64,000 nucleotides of DNA from Pseudomonas helmanticensis (GTDB lineage Bacteria > Pseudomonadota > Gammaproteobacteria > Pseudomonadales > Pseudomonadaceae): assembly GCF_900182985.1 (NCBI RefSeq), contig NZ_FXUY01000001.1:4351501-4415500 (forward strand), written 5' to 3'. Numbering within the stretch: position 1 is the first letter of the stretch; every line of letters begins with the position of its first letter. The notes beneath the pieces are model-generated. The model was not told the origin of the DNA, ran no database searches, and saw only the letters and a program-made list of their open reading frames with translations. Of this stretch, positions 22,112 through 32,908 are shown piece by piece. The position numbers and the translations under genes are program-made.

Positions 22112-23361
22112 GGCGTGCGCTCGACAGGTGTGGCCGCGGTTTCGCGAGTGATCGTGGTCTGCGCATTCAGCCAGGAACAGCCGACGAAATCCTCGTGCCG
22201 ATTGTTGATCACGTGGAACACCAGGCCGTAGTCGCGCCATTCGAAGTTGCGATCCAGGTGCGAATCCAGGCGCGACAGGCTCAGCGACACCGAATAGTTG
22301 CCTTTGCCCAGGCCCATGATGAAGGCGAAGCGATAGGTAAAGCGTTCACCGGCGTGCAGATCGGTCAGCGCCTTGCCCTGACGGTGGGTGTTGATGCCAT
22401 ACATCATCTGCCCCAGGCGATCCTTGAGGATGAAGCCCAGCACCAGGCGTTCGATGTCCTTGCGCACTTCGACCTGCACTTCCAGCACCACCGGCTGGCC
22501 GACTTCGGCGGCGTCGATGCTGCGATCGTGTTCGTCGAGCATGCGCACGCCGAGAATCGCCGCTTCACCGGTACCCGAGACGGTCTGCACTTCGCCCCCG
22601 GCGAGCATTTCCTGGCGCACGACCTGGCCTTCACGCTCGGCCATCAGGGCGTTGTAGTAATCGAGCACGGCTTCGGGTTTACCGTACATGGCCATGTGGC
22701 CATCCTTGAGCAGGATCGCCGAGTCGCAGATCGACTGAATTGCCGAGCGGTCGTGGGACACGATCAACAGCGTGGTGCCGGCCTTGCGGAAGCTGCGGAT
22801 GCGCTCGAAACTCTTGTGCTGAAAATAGGCGTCGCCCACCGACAGCGCTTCGTCGACGATCAGAATGTCCGGACGCCGGGCGGTCGCCACACTGAACGCC
22901 AGACGCATCTGCATGCCGCTGGAATAGGTGCGTACCGGGTGATCGATGGCGTCGCCAATCTCGGCGAAATATTCTATTTCGGGCATCAACGCTTCGATTT
23001 CTTCGAGCTGCATGCCCAGTAGCTGCCCGGCCATCACCGCGTTCTGGCGGCCGGTGAAGTCGGGATGAAAACCCATGCCCAGTTCCAGCAGCGCCGCGAC
23101 CCGACCTTCGATTTCGATCTTGCCCGCAGTCGGCTGGGTGGTGCCGGTGATCATCTTCAACAAGGTGCTTTTGCCGGCACCGTTGGCGCCGACAATGCCC
23201 ACCGCTTCGCCGGGGGCGATCTCGAATTCGACATCGCGCAGCACCCAGTGCTGATGATGACGGATCGGCGAGAAGGGGATCAGCCACTCGGCCAGCCGCG
23301 CCCAGCGGTTAGGGTATTGCTTGTAGGCCTTGCTCAGGCCGGTGACACGAATATGCCCCAT
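22108..23361 (-). CDS. wzt: O-polysaccharide ABC exporter, ATP-binding subunit Wzt
   Basis: This is a 417-residue ATPase of the ABC exporter that moves finished lipid-linked D-rhamnan across the inner membrane. Residues 1 to about 245 are the nucleotide-binding domain: Walker A GANGAGKST near residue 58, signature YSSGMQMRLAFSVA near 145, Walker B ILIVDEA near 165, then the switch histidine in IVSHDRSAI. Residues about 260-417 form a C-terminal beta-sandwich as in Wzt proteins that recognise a capped glycan terminus (EVRKDIERLVLGFILKDRLGQMMYGIN). That fits with the capping-type genes on the opposite strand. The start overlaps the wzm stop by one base (TGATG). Confidence 0.93.
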   Translation of the reverse strand: MGHIRVTGLSKAYKQYPNRWARLAEWLIPFSPIRHHQHWVLRDVEFEIAPGEAVGIVGANGAGKSTLLKMITGTTQPTAGKIEIEGRVAALLELGMGFHPDFTGRQNAVMAGQLLGMQLEEIEALMPEIEYFAEIGDAIDHPVRTYSSGMQMRLAFSVATARRPDILIVDEALSVGDAYFQHKSFERIRSFRKAGTTLLIVSHDRSAIQSICDSAILLKDGHMAMYGKPEAVLDYYNALMAEREGQVVRQEMLAGGEVQTVSGTGEAAILGVRMLDEHDRSIDAAEVGQPVVLEVQVEVRKDIERLVLGFILKDRLGQMMYGINTHRQGKALTDLHAGERFTYRFAFIMGLGKGNYSVSLSLSRLDSHLDRNFEWRDYGLVFHVINNRHEDFVGCSWLNAQTTITRETAATPVERTP

Positions 23362-24158
23362 CAGAGTTCATCCACCATTTCGCCGACGCGTTGACGAAAC
23401 AGCCGCAGCCCGAGCAGACAGAAAACGCTGCCGGTGATGAAGATCGGCAACAGCGAACTCCACACCGGCCATTGCCCATAGAGGAACAGGTTCTGATAAC
23501 TGCTGAACAGGTTGGTCAGCGGGTTGAGTTGCAACAGGCGTTGCACCCATTCCGGCAGGATGCTGATCGGATAGACGATCGGCGTCAGCCAGAACCAGAA
23601 TTGCAGGCAGATCGCGAACAGCTGACCGACATCGCGGAAAAACACGTTGAGCACACCGAGCACCATGCCCAGTCCGGCGCAAAACATCATTTGCAGCGCA
23701 ATCAGCGGCAACAGCGCCAGCAAGGCCATGCCTGGCCAGCGCCCGGTTACCAGCAGGAAACCCAGAAACAGCGCGATGATGATGGCGAAGTTGATCCCGG
23801 CATTGATCAGCACGATCACCGGCAGGCAGATCCGCGGGAAGCTGATTTTCTTCAGCAGATTGGCGTTGTCGAGAAACATCGTCTGGCTGCGCAAGGTGAT
23901 TTCCGAGAACAGTCCCCAGGCCAGCAGGCCGGCGCAGAGATAGACGCTGTAGGCCATGCTGTCGTCCACACCGGGCAGACGCGCGCGCATGATGTGCGAG
24001 AAAATCACCGTATACACGACGATCATCGACAACGGATTGAAGATCGGCCACAGGGCACCGAACAGCGAATTGCGGTAACGCGCTTGAAACTCTCGTTGCA
24101 CGCTGCCGAGGATGAATCCACGGTAGCTGCGCAACGAGCGATACAGGGAAAGCAGCAT
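23361..24158 (-). CDS. wzm: O-polysaccharide ABC exporter, membrane subunit Wzm
   Basis: This 265-residue ABC-2 type permease has the characteristic amphipathic start (SLRSYRGFILGSVQREFQARYRNSLFGALWPIFNPLSMIVVYTVIFSHIM) and six membrane helices (about residues 33-55, 70-88, 110-136, 142-168, 172-195 and 232-250). It pairs with Wzt to export polysaccharide. The start follows the wbpW stop with no spacing (TGAATG). Confidence 0.94.
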   Translation of the reverse strand: MLLSLYRSLRSYRGFILGSVQREFQARYRNSLFGALWPIFNPLSMIVVYTVIFSHIMRARLPGVDDSMAYSVYLCAGLLAWGLFSEITLRSQTMFLDNANLLKKISFPRICLPVIVLINAGINFAIIIALFLGFLLVTGRWPGMALLALLPLIALQMMFCAGLGMVLGVLNVFFRDVGQLFAICLQFWFWLTPIVYPISILPEWVQRLLQLNPLTNLFSSYQNLFLYGQWPVWSSLLPIFITGSVFCLLGLRLFRQRVGEMVDEL

Positions 24159-25601
24159 TCAATCGGTCCTGCCGTAATGGTCTTCGAAGCGGACGATATC
24201 GTCCTCTCCCAGGTATTCGCCGCTCTGCACTTCGATGATCACCAGATCGATCACGCCGGGGTTTTCCAGGCGGTGCTTGTGGCCGGCGGCGATGAACGTC
24301 GATTCGTTCTTGGCCACCAGATGCGTGCCGGTGCCGTTATTGGTGACCTTGGCCATCCCTTCGACGACCACCCAGTGTTCATTGCGGTGATGGTGCATTT
24401 GCAGGGACAGCTTGCCACCGGGTTTGACCACGATGCGCTTGATCTTGAAGCGCGGCCCTTCTTCGAGAACAGTGTAAGTACCCCACGGGCGGCTGACTGT
24501 ACGATGCAACCGATAGGCTTCGTGGGATTTGTCCTTGAGTTGCTTGGCCACCCGCCGCACGTCCTGCGCACGGTCGGCGTGAGCCACCAGCACCGCGTCG
24601 GCGGTGTCGACGATAATCAAGTTATCCACACCCACCGTCGCCACCAACCGATCTTCGCTCTGCACGAAGTTATTGTGGCTATCAATGAAGATCGCCTCGC
24701 CGCTGGCGCGGTTGTTGTCGGCATCGGCGGGCACCAGAGCCGCGACGGCGCCCCACGAACCGATATCGCTCCAGTCAAAACCGGCCGGCACCACGACGAC
24801 TTTTTCTGAGCGCTCCATCAGCGCGTAGTCGATGGAGATGTCGGTGATTTCCGCGAACAGCGCCGGTGACAGTTCTTGCTGCAAGCAGCCGACGGTTTCG
24901 ATCGGTGCGCTGGCGGCCATGCAGGCGCGGGTCTGTTCCAGCAGTTCAGGCGCATGCAATTGCAGCTCGGCAATCACGGTGGCGGTGGTGAAGCAGAACA
25001 TCCCCGAATTCCACAGGAAGTTGCCGCTTTCCAGATAATGCGTGGCGGTTTGCAGGTCGGGTTTCTCGACGAAGCGCTGCACTTTCGCCGCGCCTTTGGC
25101 GTCCAGCGGTGCGCCGGTTTCGATGTAGCCGAAGCCGGTTTCCGGCGCGGTCGGGATCACGCCGAAGGTCACTAGATAACCGTCCTTGGCCAGATTGACC
25201 GCGTGCTCGACGGCGGTTTTCAGCGCGTCCTGATTGACGATCAAATGGTCGGCCGGCATTACCACCATGATCGCGTCATCACCGTGCAGCGCTTGCAGTG
25301 ACAAGGCTGCGGCAGCGATAGCCGGCGCAGTGTTGCGCCCGGTCGGCTCGAGCAGGAAGTGCCCGCGATGGCGCGACACGTGGGCGGCGCAATAGTGATC
25401 CTTGCTCTGGAAGTAGTACTCGCGATTGGTCACCGTGACGATGTCGCCCCAGCCGTCGAGCAAAGCTGCGGCGCGCTGGTAGGTCTTGCCGAGCAGCGAC
25501 TGGCCGTCGGGCAAATTCATGAACGGTTTCGGATGGCCCTCGCGGGACACCGGCCACAAACGGGTGCCGGCACCGCCGGACAAAATCACGGGGATCAGCA
25601 T
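24159..25601 (-). CDS. wbpW: Mannose-1-phosphate guanylyltransferase / mannose-6-phosphate isomerase WbpW
   Basis: This 480-residue bifunctional type II PMI/GMP enzyme supplies GDP-mannose. The N-terminal pyrophosphorylase starts MLIPVILSGGAGTRLWPVSREGHPKPF, with the PADHLI and FVEKPDLQTA motifs. The C-terminal cupin isomerase includes RPWGTYTVLEEGPRFKIKRI and the metal-binding QMHHHRNEHWVVVEG near residue 410. Located between gmd and wzm, it feeds gmd and rmd, hence the name WbpW rather than AlgA or PslB. A DnaA box lies inside it at 24622. Confidence 0.92.
   Translation of the reverse strand: MLIPVILSGGAGTRLWPVSREGHPKPFMNLPDGQSLLGKTYQRAAALLDGWGDIVTVTNREYYFQSKDHYCAAHVSRHRGHFLLEPTGRNTAPAIAAAALSLQALHGDDAIMVVMPADHLIVNQDALKTAVEHAVNLAKDGYLVTFGVIPTAPETGFGYIETGAPLDAKGAAKVQRFVEKPDLQTATHYLESGNFLWNSGMFCFTTATVIAELQLHAPELLEQTRACMAASAPIETVGCLQQELSPALFAEITDISIDYALMERSEKVVVVPAGFDWSDIGSWGAVAALVPADADNNRASGEAIFIDSHNNFVQSEDRLVATVGVDNLIIVDTADAVLVAHADRAQDVRRVAKQLKDKSHEAYRLHRTVSRPWGTYTVLEEGPRFKIKRIVVKPGGKLSLQMHHHRNEHWVVVEGMAKVTNNGTGTHLVAKNESTFIAAGHKHRLENPGVIDLVIIEVQSGEYLGEDDIVRFEDHYGRTD
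24622..24630 (+). other. DnaA box in wbpW
   Basis: Exact TTATCCACA on the plus strand, opposite the wbpW coding direction. No other box occurs between here and 59389. Confidence 0.45.
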
Positions 25602-25604
25602 GGC

Positions 25605-27487
<1,883 letters not shown>

Positions 27488-27914
27488 ACAGCGACCCCTT
27501 GGTCTTGAACTTGCGCCACTTTCCCACAGGCTTTAAGGGGAAGTCTGTCAGACCGGTAGAAAAAACCGATAGGACGACAGGCGAAGTCGTTGTTGTAGTT
27601 GTTTGGTTGCCAATCTGTGCCAATTGCGCAGCAATTTCAACAGGTCCAACCGTGACTGGTCAGTTCTCGTCAGCGTAGCCCGATTTATTCTCGCCCGGCG
27701 GTTCACGAATCCTCAGCGGATGTGTTTAGAATGCCCCTCGTCGCGAAAACCCGGACGTTGATTGCGGGACCGCGACACAGGGTGAAACCGACCACTAAAA
27801 CAAGAACGAAGACGTGCTCAATGACTCAGGGCGAGAACGGTACGACCGACTCGATCCGAAGCTGAGACGTCATAGCATGAAGGTGCCAGGACGGCAGTTT
27901 CAGCGTGGGATGCC
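27488..27914. promoter_or_regulatory. Divergent intergenic region between rmd and the glycosyltransferase pair
   Basis: These 427 bases contain no convincing gene. They must hold the promoters of both polysaccharide gene sets. The sequence is more A/T-rich than its surroundings around 27585-27690. TAGAAT at 27727-27732 is a possible plus-strand -10, with a poor -35 (TTCACG, 19 bases away). I see no terminator or REP element. Confidence 0.5.
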
Positions 27915-29492
27915 ATGAATTTCATTCTTTACTCGGACGTCAACGACAGCTCCATCAGCCAGAGCCTGGGGCGTCCCGAATACAGCTATTACTTCGTGCT
28001 CAAGGCCTATCGCCCGGTGCTGGAAAGCCTTGGACGAGTGCATGTGGTGTCGTCCACCGCCGAGGTCGACGCGCTTTACCGCCAACTGCTCGCCGCCGGT
28101 GAAGACAGTGTCTTCCTGTCGTTCACCCCGCCGCAGAAAACCCCGGTCGATCTGCAATGCCCGACGATGTGCGTGGTGGCGTGGGAGTTCGATTCGATCC
28201 CTGATGAGCAGTGGGACAACGATCCGCGCCAGGACTGGACGCAGATGCTCGCGCGGCAGGGCCGGGTGATCACCTTGTCGAGCCACACCGCGCGCGCCAT
28301 TCGCCGAGCCATGGGCGAAGACTTTCCGGTGTTGGTGCTGCCGACGCCGCTGTGGGAAAACTTCGCGGCAATCCGTCAGCAGCATTTGCCGGTGCCGGTC
28401 AATCCGGGCGCCGCGCTGGCGATCAAGGGCTGCATTTTCGATACGCGCACGCTGGGCCTGTCCGCCGATGCGCTGATCCCGGCGCCGCTGAGCGCTGAAG
28501 AAGAGGCCGCACTGGCCGCCGAACTCGAAGCCGCCCGCCCGCCACCGCTGACCTTCAAGCGGCGCCTGATCATTGCCCGGCATTACTTGCGGCTGTGGGC
28601 GCTGGATCTCGGGCGTCAGCAAGCCGAGCCGGTGCCGCGGGTCAAATTTCTGCACAACTGGTATTGGGAAGGTCTTCGCGATCTGTTCGCGGACAACCTG
28701 CACGGCTGGCTCGAAAAACGCCTGCCGGCAATCTGTGGCCCTCAACCGCTGCCGCTGATCGAACCGCCTCCGCTGGATCTGCCGGACACCACCTCGGTGG
28801 TCGAAACCCGCGTTGACGGCGTGGTCTACGTCACCGTGTTCAATCCCAAGGATGGCCGCAAGAACTGGCATCAACTGATCACGGCGTTCTGCTGGGCGTT
28901 TCGTGAAACGTGCGACGCGACGCTGGTGCTGAAAATTACCCAGAACGATCTGGCGTCCTACTACAGCGAGTTGATGACCTTGCTCGCGCAGCTCACGCCG
29001 TTCGCCTGCCGGGTGGTGGTGATGCACGGTTACCTCGACGACGCGCAGTACGCCAGGCTCTATGCCGCCGCGAGTTTCTACGTCAATGCCTCGCGCTGCG
29101 AAGGCCTGTGCCTGCCGTTGATGGAGTTCATGTCCAGCGGCAAACCAGTGATCGCGCCGGATCACACAGCGATGGAAGACTACATCGATGATTCAGTGGC
29201 ATTCATGGTCAAGTCCAGCGAAGAGCTGACCATCTGGCCGCAGGACACCCGCATCATCTATCGCACCCTGCGATACCGTCCGGATTGGGGCTCGCTGAAA
29301 AACGCCTACGAACACAGCTACCGCACGGCCAAGGCGCCAACCCCGGAATATCAGCGCATGTCGGCTGCTGCCATCCAGCGCATGCACGACTACTGTGGTT
29401 TTGCCCCGGTGCAAAAGCGCATGGCGGATTTTTTCGGCCTGGTGCCGCAGACCACGGATGCCGCGCCAGTGACGGATAACGCCTCATGCTGA
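27915..29492 (+). CDS. Glycosyltransferase, GT4-like, first of a tandem paralogous pair
   Basis: This 525-residue protein starts MNFILYSDVNDSSISQSLGRPEYSYYFVLKAYRPVLESLG, closely resembling the next gene's product. Its C-terminal catalytic half has YVTVFNPKDGRKNWHQLITAF near residue 303, VVVMHGYLDDAQYARLYAAASFYVNAS near 365, and RCEGLCLPLMEFMSSGKPVIAPDHTAM, the donor-binding motif. Relative to its paralogue it has about 90 extra residues between the two domains (about 190-290, with a basic and aromatic stretch). Divergent from the D-rhamnan operon, it probably extends, caps or branches the polysaccharide. A similarly placed set follows rmd in P. aeruginosa (PA5455 onward). Confidence 0.82.
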   Translation: MNFILYSDVNDSSISQSLGRPEYSYYFVLKAYRPVLESLGRVHVVSSTAEVDALYRQLLAAGEDSVFLSFTPPQKTPVDLQCPTMCVVAWEFDSIPDEQWDNDPRQDWTQMLARQGRVITLSSHTARAIRRAMGEDFPVLVLPTPLWENFAAIRQQHLPVPVNPGAALAIKGCIFDTRTLGLSADALIPAPLSAEEEAALAAELEAARPPPLTFKRRLIIARHYLRLWALDLGRQQAEPVPRVKFLHNWYWEGLRDLFADNLHGWLEKRLPAICGPQPLPLIEPPPLDLPDTTSVVETRVDGVVYVTVFNPKDGRKNWHQLITAFCWAFRETCDATLVLKITQNDLASYYSELMTLLAQLTPFACRVVVMHGYLDDAQYARLYAAASFYVNASRCEGLCLPLMEFMSSGKPVIAPDHTAMEDYIDDSVAFMVKSSEELTIWPQDTRIIYRTLRYRPDWGSLKNAYEHSYRTAKAPTPEYQRMSAAAIQRMHDYCGFAPVQKRMADFFGLVPQTTDAAPVTDNASC

Positions 29493-30787
29493 TCATCATT
29501 CATTCGGAAACCAACCAGCACACCATCGCGCAGAATCTCGGGCGTTCGGAGTACAGCTATTACTTCGTGCTCAAGGAGTATCGGCCGGTGCTCGAGCGTC
29601 TCGGGCGCGTGGTGGAAGTGGCTGATCCGCAGCGTGAAGTCGATGCGCTGTACCTGGAATGCCTGAGCCGCGGCGAGCCGTGTGTCTTTCTGTCGTTCTC
29701 GCCACCGCATCGCACGCCGGTGCATCTGGCCTGCCCGACGCTGCCGGTGTTTGCCTGGGAATTCAGCACCATCCCCAACGAAGCGTTTGCCGGTGAACCG
29801 CGCAACGACTGGCGCAGCGTGCTGCACGCGTGCGGCGCAGCGATCACCCATTCCAGTTACACGGTCAACGCCGTGCGTGAGGCGATGGACGCCGATTACC
29901 CGATCGTCGCGGTGCCTGCGCCGGTCTGGGACCGCTTCGCTGCACGCGGCGCGCAATCGCAGGGGCAAGCATCGCCCGAGTCGTTTCGCCTGAGAATCAA
30001 AGGCCTGGTTGCCGACAGTCGAGCACTCGATCTCAATGCGTTCGGCCCCAAGCATTTGCGCAGTGGCAAGGGCATTGATTTTGCCGCGCCAGTGACCGAG
30101 CAGGAACTGCGGCTCGACGGCGTGGTGTACACCTCGGTGTTCAACCCTGGCGATGGGCGCAAGAACTGGGAAGACATGCTCAGTGCCTTCTGCGTGAGTT
30201 TTCGCGAGGTCGACGACGCCACGCTGGTGCTCAAGCTCACGCACCATGATGCCGAAGAAGCGCTCGGCGATATCCTCCATCACCTGTACAAAAACCAGTC
30301 CTATCGTTGCCGCATCGTGCTGATCTACGGCTATCTCGCCGATGCCGATTACGAGCAACTGGTGCAGGCCACACGTTACGTGGTCAACACCTCCTACGGC
30401 GAAGGCCAATGCCTGCCGCTGATGGAGTTCATGTCCTGCGGCAAGCCTGCCGTGGCTCCGCGCACCACGGCAATGATCGATTACCTGAGCGCCGACAACG
30501 CGTTCCTGATCGAGTCCACCGACGAACTCACGGCGTGGCCACACGATCCGCGCAAGGCGTTCCGCACGCTGCGTTACGCGACCAATTGGGCATCGTTGTG
30601 CCAGGCCTATGAGGCCAGTTACGACGTGGCCAAAAATCATCCGGCGCGTTACGCACAGATGGCGGCGCACGCCGTCAGCAGCCTGCAGGGTTTCTGCAGT
30701 CAGGCCGTGGCCGAGCAGCGCTTGCAGGCGTTCTTCGCGCAGTTGTTCGAGCGCCACACCGCCACCGTGGAAACCCCTCAAGCATGA
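29486..30787 (+). CDS. Glycosyltransferase, GT4-like, second of a tandem paralogous pair
   Basis: This 433-residue paralogue of the preceding product has N-terminal HTIAQNLGRSEYSYYFVLKEYRPVLERLGRVVEV and C-terminal YTSVFNPGDGRKNWEDMLSAF near residue 213. The GT4 donor motif YGEGQCLPLMEFMSCGKPAVAPRTTAM follows at about residue 304. It lacks the central insertion of the first copy. The start ATG overlaps the previous stop by seven bases (ATGCTGA), and it overlaps the acyltransferase gene by four (ATGA), so the four genes form a tightly coupled operon. Confidence 0.82.
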   Translation: MLIIIHSETNQHTIAQNLGRSEYSYYFVLKEYRPVLERLGRVVEVADPQREVDALYLECLSRGEPCVFLSFSPPHRTPVHLACPTLPVFAWEFSTIPNEAFAGEPRNDWRSVLHACGAAITHSSYTVNAVREAMDADYPIVAVPAPVWDRFAARGAQSQGQASPESFRLRIKGLVADSRALDLNAFGPKHLRSGKGIDFAAPVTEQELRLDGVVYTSVFNPGDGRKNWEDMLSAFCVSFREVDDATLVLKLTHHDAEEALGDILHHLYKNQSYRCRIVLIYGYLADADYEQLVQATRYVVNTSYGEGQCLPLMEFMSCGKPAVAPRTTAMIDYLSADNAFLIESTDELTAWPHDPRKAFRTLRYATNWASLCQAYEASYDVAKNHPARYAQMAAHAVSSLQGFCSQAVAEQRLQAFFAQLFERHTATVETPQA

Positions 30788-31938
30788 ACAGCAAACGGAT
30801 CATGGACATTGAAGTCCTGCGCGCGATTGCCGTGCTGGGTGTGCTGTTTCATCACCTGCAAGGCAGTCTGTTCACCGATCCGGTGCCGCTGCTGGAAAAA
30901 ATCCATGGCTGGGCGCAACCGTGGTGGGGCGTCGATCTGTTCTTCGCCATCTCCGGATTTGTCATCGCCCGCAGCCTGATCCCGGCGCTGCAAGGCTGTA
31001 CGACTCGCCAGGACTACTGGCAGCAGACGCGCAACTTCTGGCTGCGCCGGGCATTTCGACTGTTGCCGTCGGCATGGTTATGGCTGGCGCTGATGTTGCT
31101 GGCGTGCCTGTTCCTGAATCGCTCAGGAGCGTTCGGCACGCTGTCCGCCAACCTGCAAGCGACGTTGGCGGGCGTCTTCCAGTACGCCAACTTCCGCTTT
31201 GCCGACAGCTTCTTTCATTACGAATACGGCAGCAGTTTCGTCTATTGGAGTCTGTCGCTGGAGGAGCAGTTTTACCTGCTGTTCCCGCTGCTGATCGTGC
31301 TGTGCCGCAAGCATCTGGTCTGGGCTTTGCTGGCGCTGGTCGCGGTGCAGCTATTCACTTTGCGCACGCCGCTGCTGATGGTGGTGCGAACCGATGCGCT
31401 GGCACTCGGCGTGTTGCTGGCGATGTGGAGTGCGCAACCTGGTTATCAGCGCTGGCAGCCGACGTTCTTGCGTCGACCGTGGGCCGGGGTTGCGGCGTTG
31501 CTCGTGATCGCAGCGCTGTTGAGCTTCATGGCCACCGACCGTTTCACTTTTGCCAACTACCGCATCGGTTCGATCGCTGTGCTCAGCGCGCTGTTGGTGT
31601 GGATCGCTTCGTACAATCGCAATTACCTGATGCCGGCCGGTGGCGTTCAGCGTTTGCTGGCCTGGGTGGGCAGTCGTTCCTACGGTATTTATCTGATCCA
31701 CATTCCGGCCTATCAACTGGTGCGTGAGTTGATCTTCCGGTTGCAAAGCGCCGGCCTGCCAAGCCCGGCCGGACATCCGATCGTCACGCTGTTGCTGGCG
31801 TTCGGGCTGATCGTGCTGCTCAGTGAACTCAATTACCGCTTCATCGAAATGCCTATGCGCAATCGCGGTACCGCGCTGGTCAAGCGCCTCGGTACCTCGC
31901 CAACCGCCGTCCCATCCTCTGGAGCCACCTCATGCTGA
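30784..31938 (+). CDS. Membrane O-acyltransferase, acyltransferase-3 (OafA/YrhL) family
   Basis: This 384-residue polytopic protein has the family's N-terminal pattern DIEVLRAIAVLGVLFHHL (residues 8-25), with the catalytic-type histidine in HHL. FWLRRAFRLLPSAWLWLALML follows, then about ten membrane helices and the loop YGSSFVYWSLSLEEQFYLLFPLLIVL. Such enzymes acetylate surface glycans on the periplasmic side. Here the target is probably the D-rhamnan or its cap. It overlaps both neighbours (ATGA upstream, ATGCTGA downstream). Confidence 0.9.
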   Translation: MNSKRIMDIEVLRAIAVLGVLFHHLQGSLFTDPVPLLEKIHGWAQPWWGVDLFFAISGFVIARSLIPALQGCTTRQDYWQQTRNFWLRRAFRLLPSAWLWLALMLLACLFLNRSGAFGTLSANLQATLAGVFQYANFRFADSFFHYEYGSSFVYWSLSLEEQFYLLFPLLIVLCRKHLVWALLALVAVQLFTLRTPLLMVVRTDALALGVLLAMWSAQPGYQRWQPTFLRRPWAGVAALLVIAALLSFMATDRFTFANYRIGSIAVLSALLVWIASYNRNYLMPAGGVQRLLAWVGSRSYGIYLIHIPAYQLVRELIFRLQSAGLPSPAGHPIVTLLLAFGLIVLLSELNYRFIEMPMRNRGTALVKRLGTSPTAVPSSGATSC

Positions 31939-32771
31939 GCCTTTTGAAGAAACTCACGGCGGGCACGCCGGCACCCGCCCCTGCGCAGCCTGTTGCGGCG
32001 ACCGCCGAGAAAACCGACCCGTACATGCTTGGCCTGCACGATGCGATGCTCAGTGGCTGGTTCAATCAGGAAACCGGCGAGCTGTTCAAAGGTTTTCCGG
32101 TGAGTGCCGACGACACGCTGCTCGACGTCGGCTGCGGTGACGGTGGCAACGTGCACTTCTGCGGCATGCGCGGGGCGAAGATCATCATTGCCGACATCGA
32201 TGGCGCCAAGGTCGAAGCCACCCGTCAGCGCCTCAGCGATACCCCGGCGCGGGACATCGAATGCCATGTCACCGATTGCAATCCGCTGCCGATTGCCGAT
32301 GCCACGGCGACTCGCGTGGTCTCTACCGAAGTCATCGAACACGTCGACGATCCGGCGCAGTTTCTCGCCGAACTGGTGCGCGTCGGCAAACCTGGGGCGC
32401 TGTACTTGCTGAGCGTGCCGCATCCAAGCTCCGAAGACCTGCAGAAAGACATCGCTGCGGCGGAGTACTTCCAGAAGCCCAACCACATTCGCATCATCAG
32501 CGAAGAGCAGTTCAAGGCGATGGTCAGCGAAGCGGGGCTGGAGGTCATAAGCCACAGTCAGTACGGTTTTTACTGGTCGATGTGGATGTTGCTGTTCTGG
32601 GAAGCCAAGGTCGACTTCAGCAACCCCGATCACCCGTTACTCAATCACTGGGCCGATACCTGGAAAACGGTACTGGACTCGCCGCGTGGCGCGCAGATCA
32701 AGCAGGCGCTGGATGCCGTTGTCGCCAAAAGCCAGGTGATCATCGCCCGCAAACCCACGGCATCCCTGTAG
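31932..32771 (+). CDS. Class I SAM-dependent methyltransferase
   Basis: This 279-residue protein has the SAM loop LLDVGCGDGGNVHFCG near residue 64, the acidic ribose-binding IIIADIDGAKVEATRQRL, and the Methyltransf_11 pattern VVSTEVIEHVDDPAQFLAELVRVGKPGALYLLSVPHPS. As last gene of the glycan-modification operon it may methylate the non-reducing end of the polysaccharide. P. aeruginosa D-rhamnan carries a 3-O-methyl cap and has methyltransferase genes at the same position. The acceptor is inferred, not visible. Confidence 0.85.
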   Translation: MLSLLKKLTAGTPAPAPAQPVAATAEKTDPYMLGLHDAMLSGWFNQETGELFKGFPVSADDTLLDVGCGDGGNVHFCGMRGAKIIIADIDGAKVEATRQRLSDTPARDIECHVTDCNPLPIADATATRVVSTEVIEHVDDPAQFLAELVRVGKPGALYLLSVPHPSSEDLQKDIAAAEYFQKPNHIRIISEEQFKAMVSEAGLEVISHSQYGFYWSMWMLLFWEAKVDFSNPDHPLLNHWADTWKTVLDSPRGAQIKQALDAVVAKSQVIIARKPTASL

Positions 32772-32864
32772 GCGCTGCGGCACGCTGCGATCTTTTGATC
32801 TGGATTGTAAAAAACCGGATCAAAAGATCGCAGCCTCGTTTCACTCGACAGCTCCTACAGGGTT
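32767..32864. repeat. REPIN, family B variant
   Basis: Left arm CTGCGGCACGCTGCGATCTT and right arm AAGATCGCAGCCTCG, then TTTCACTCGACAGCTCCTAC. The distinctive CCTCGTTTCACTCG insertion is shared with the element at 49341, so the two form a subfamily. The element overlaps the methyltransferase stop codon. Confidence 0.88.
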
Positions 32865-32908
32865 TTTGTGTAACCTTGCGGTCTCGTGGTGTCAGGGATT
32901 GGGAAGGT

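Noticed and set aside
22206..22219. Possible parS site (TCACGTGGAACA) in wzt
   Set aside because: Only the right half matches; the left arm matches 4 of 8 bases, well below the three accepted sites.
27488..27914. Small genes in the divergent region upstream of rmd
   Set aside because: Short frames there lack ribosome sites, and their composition is not codon-like.
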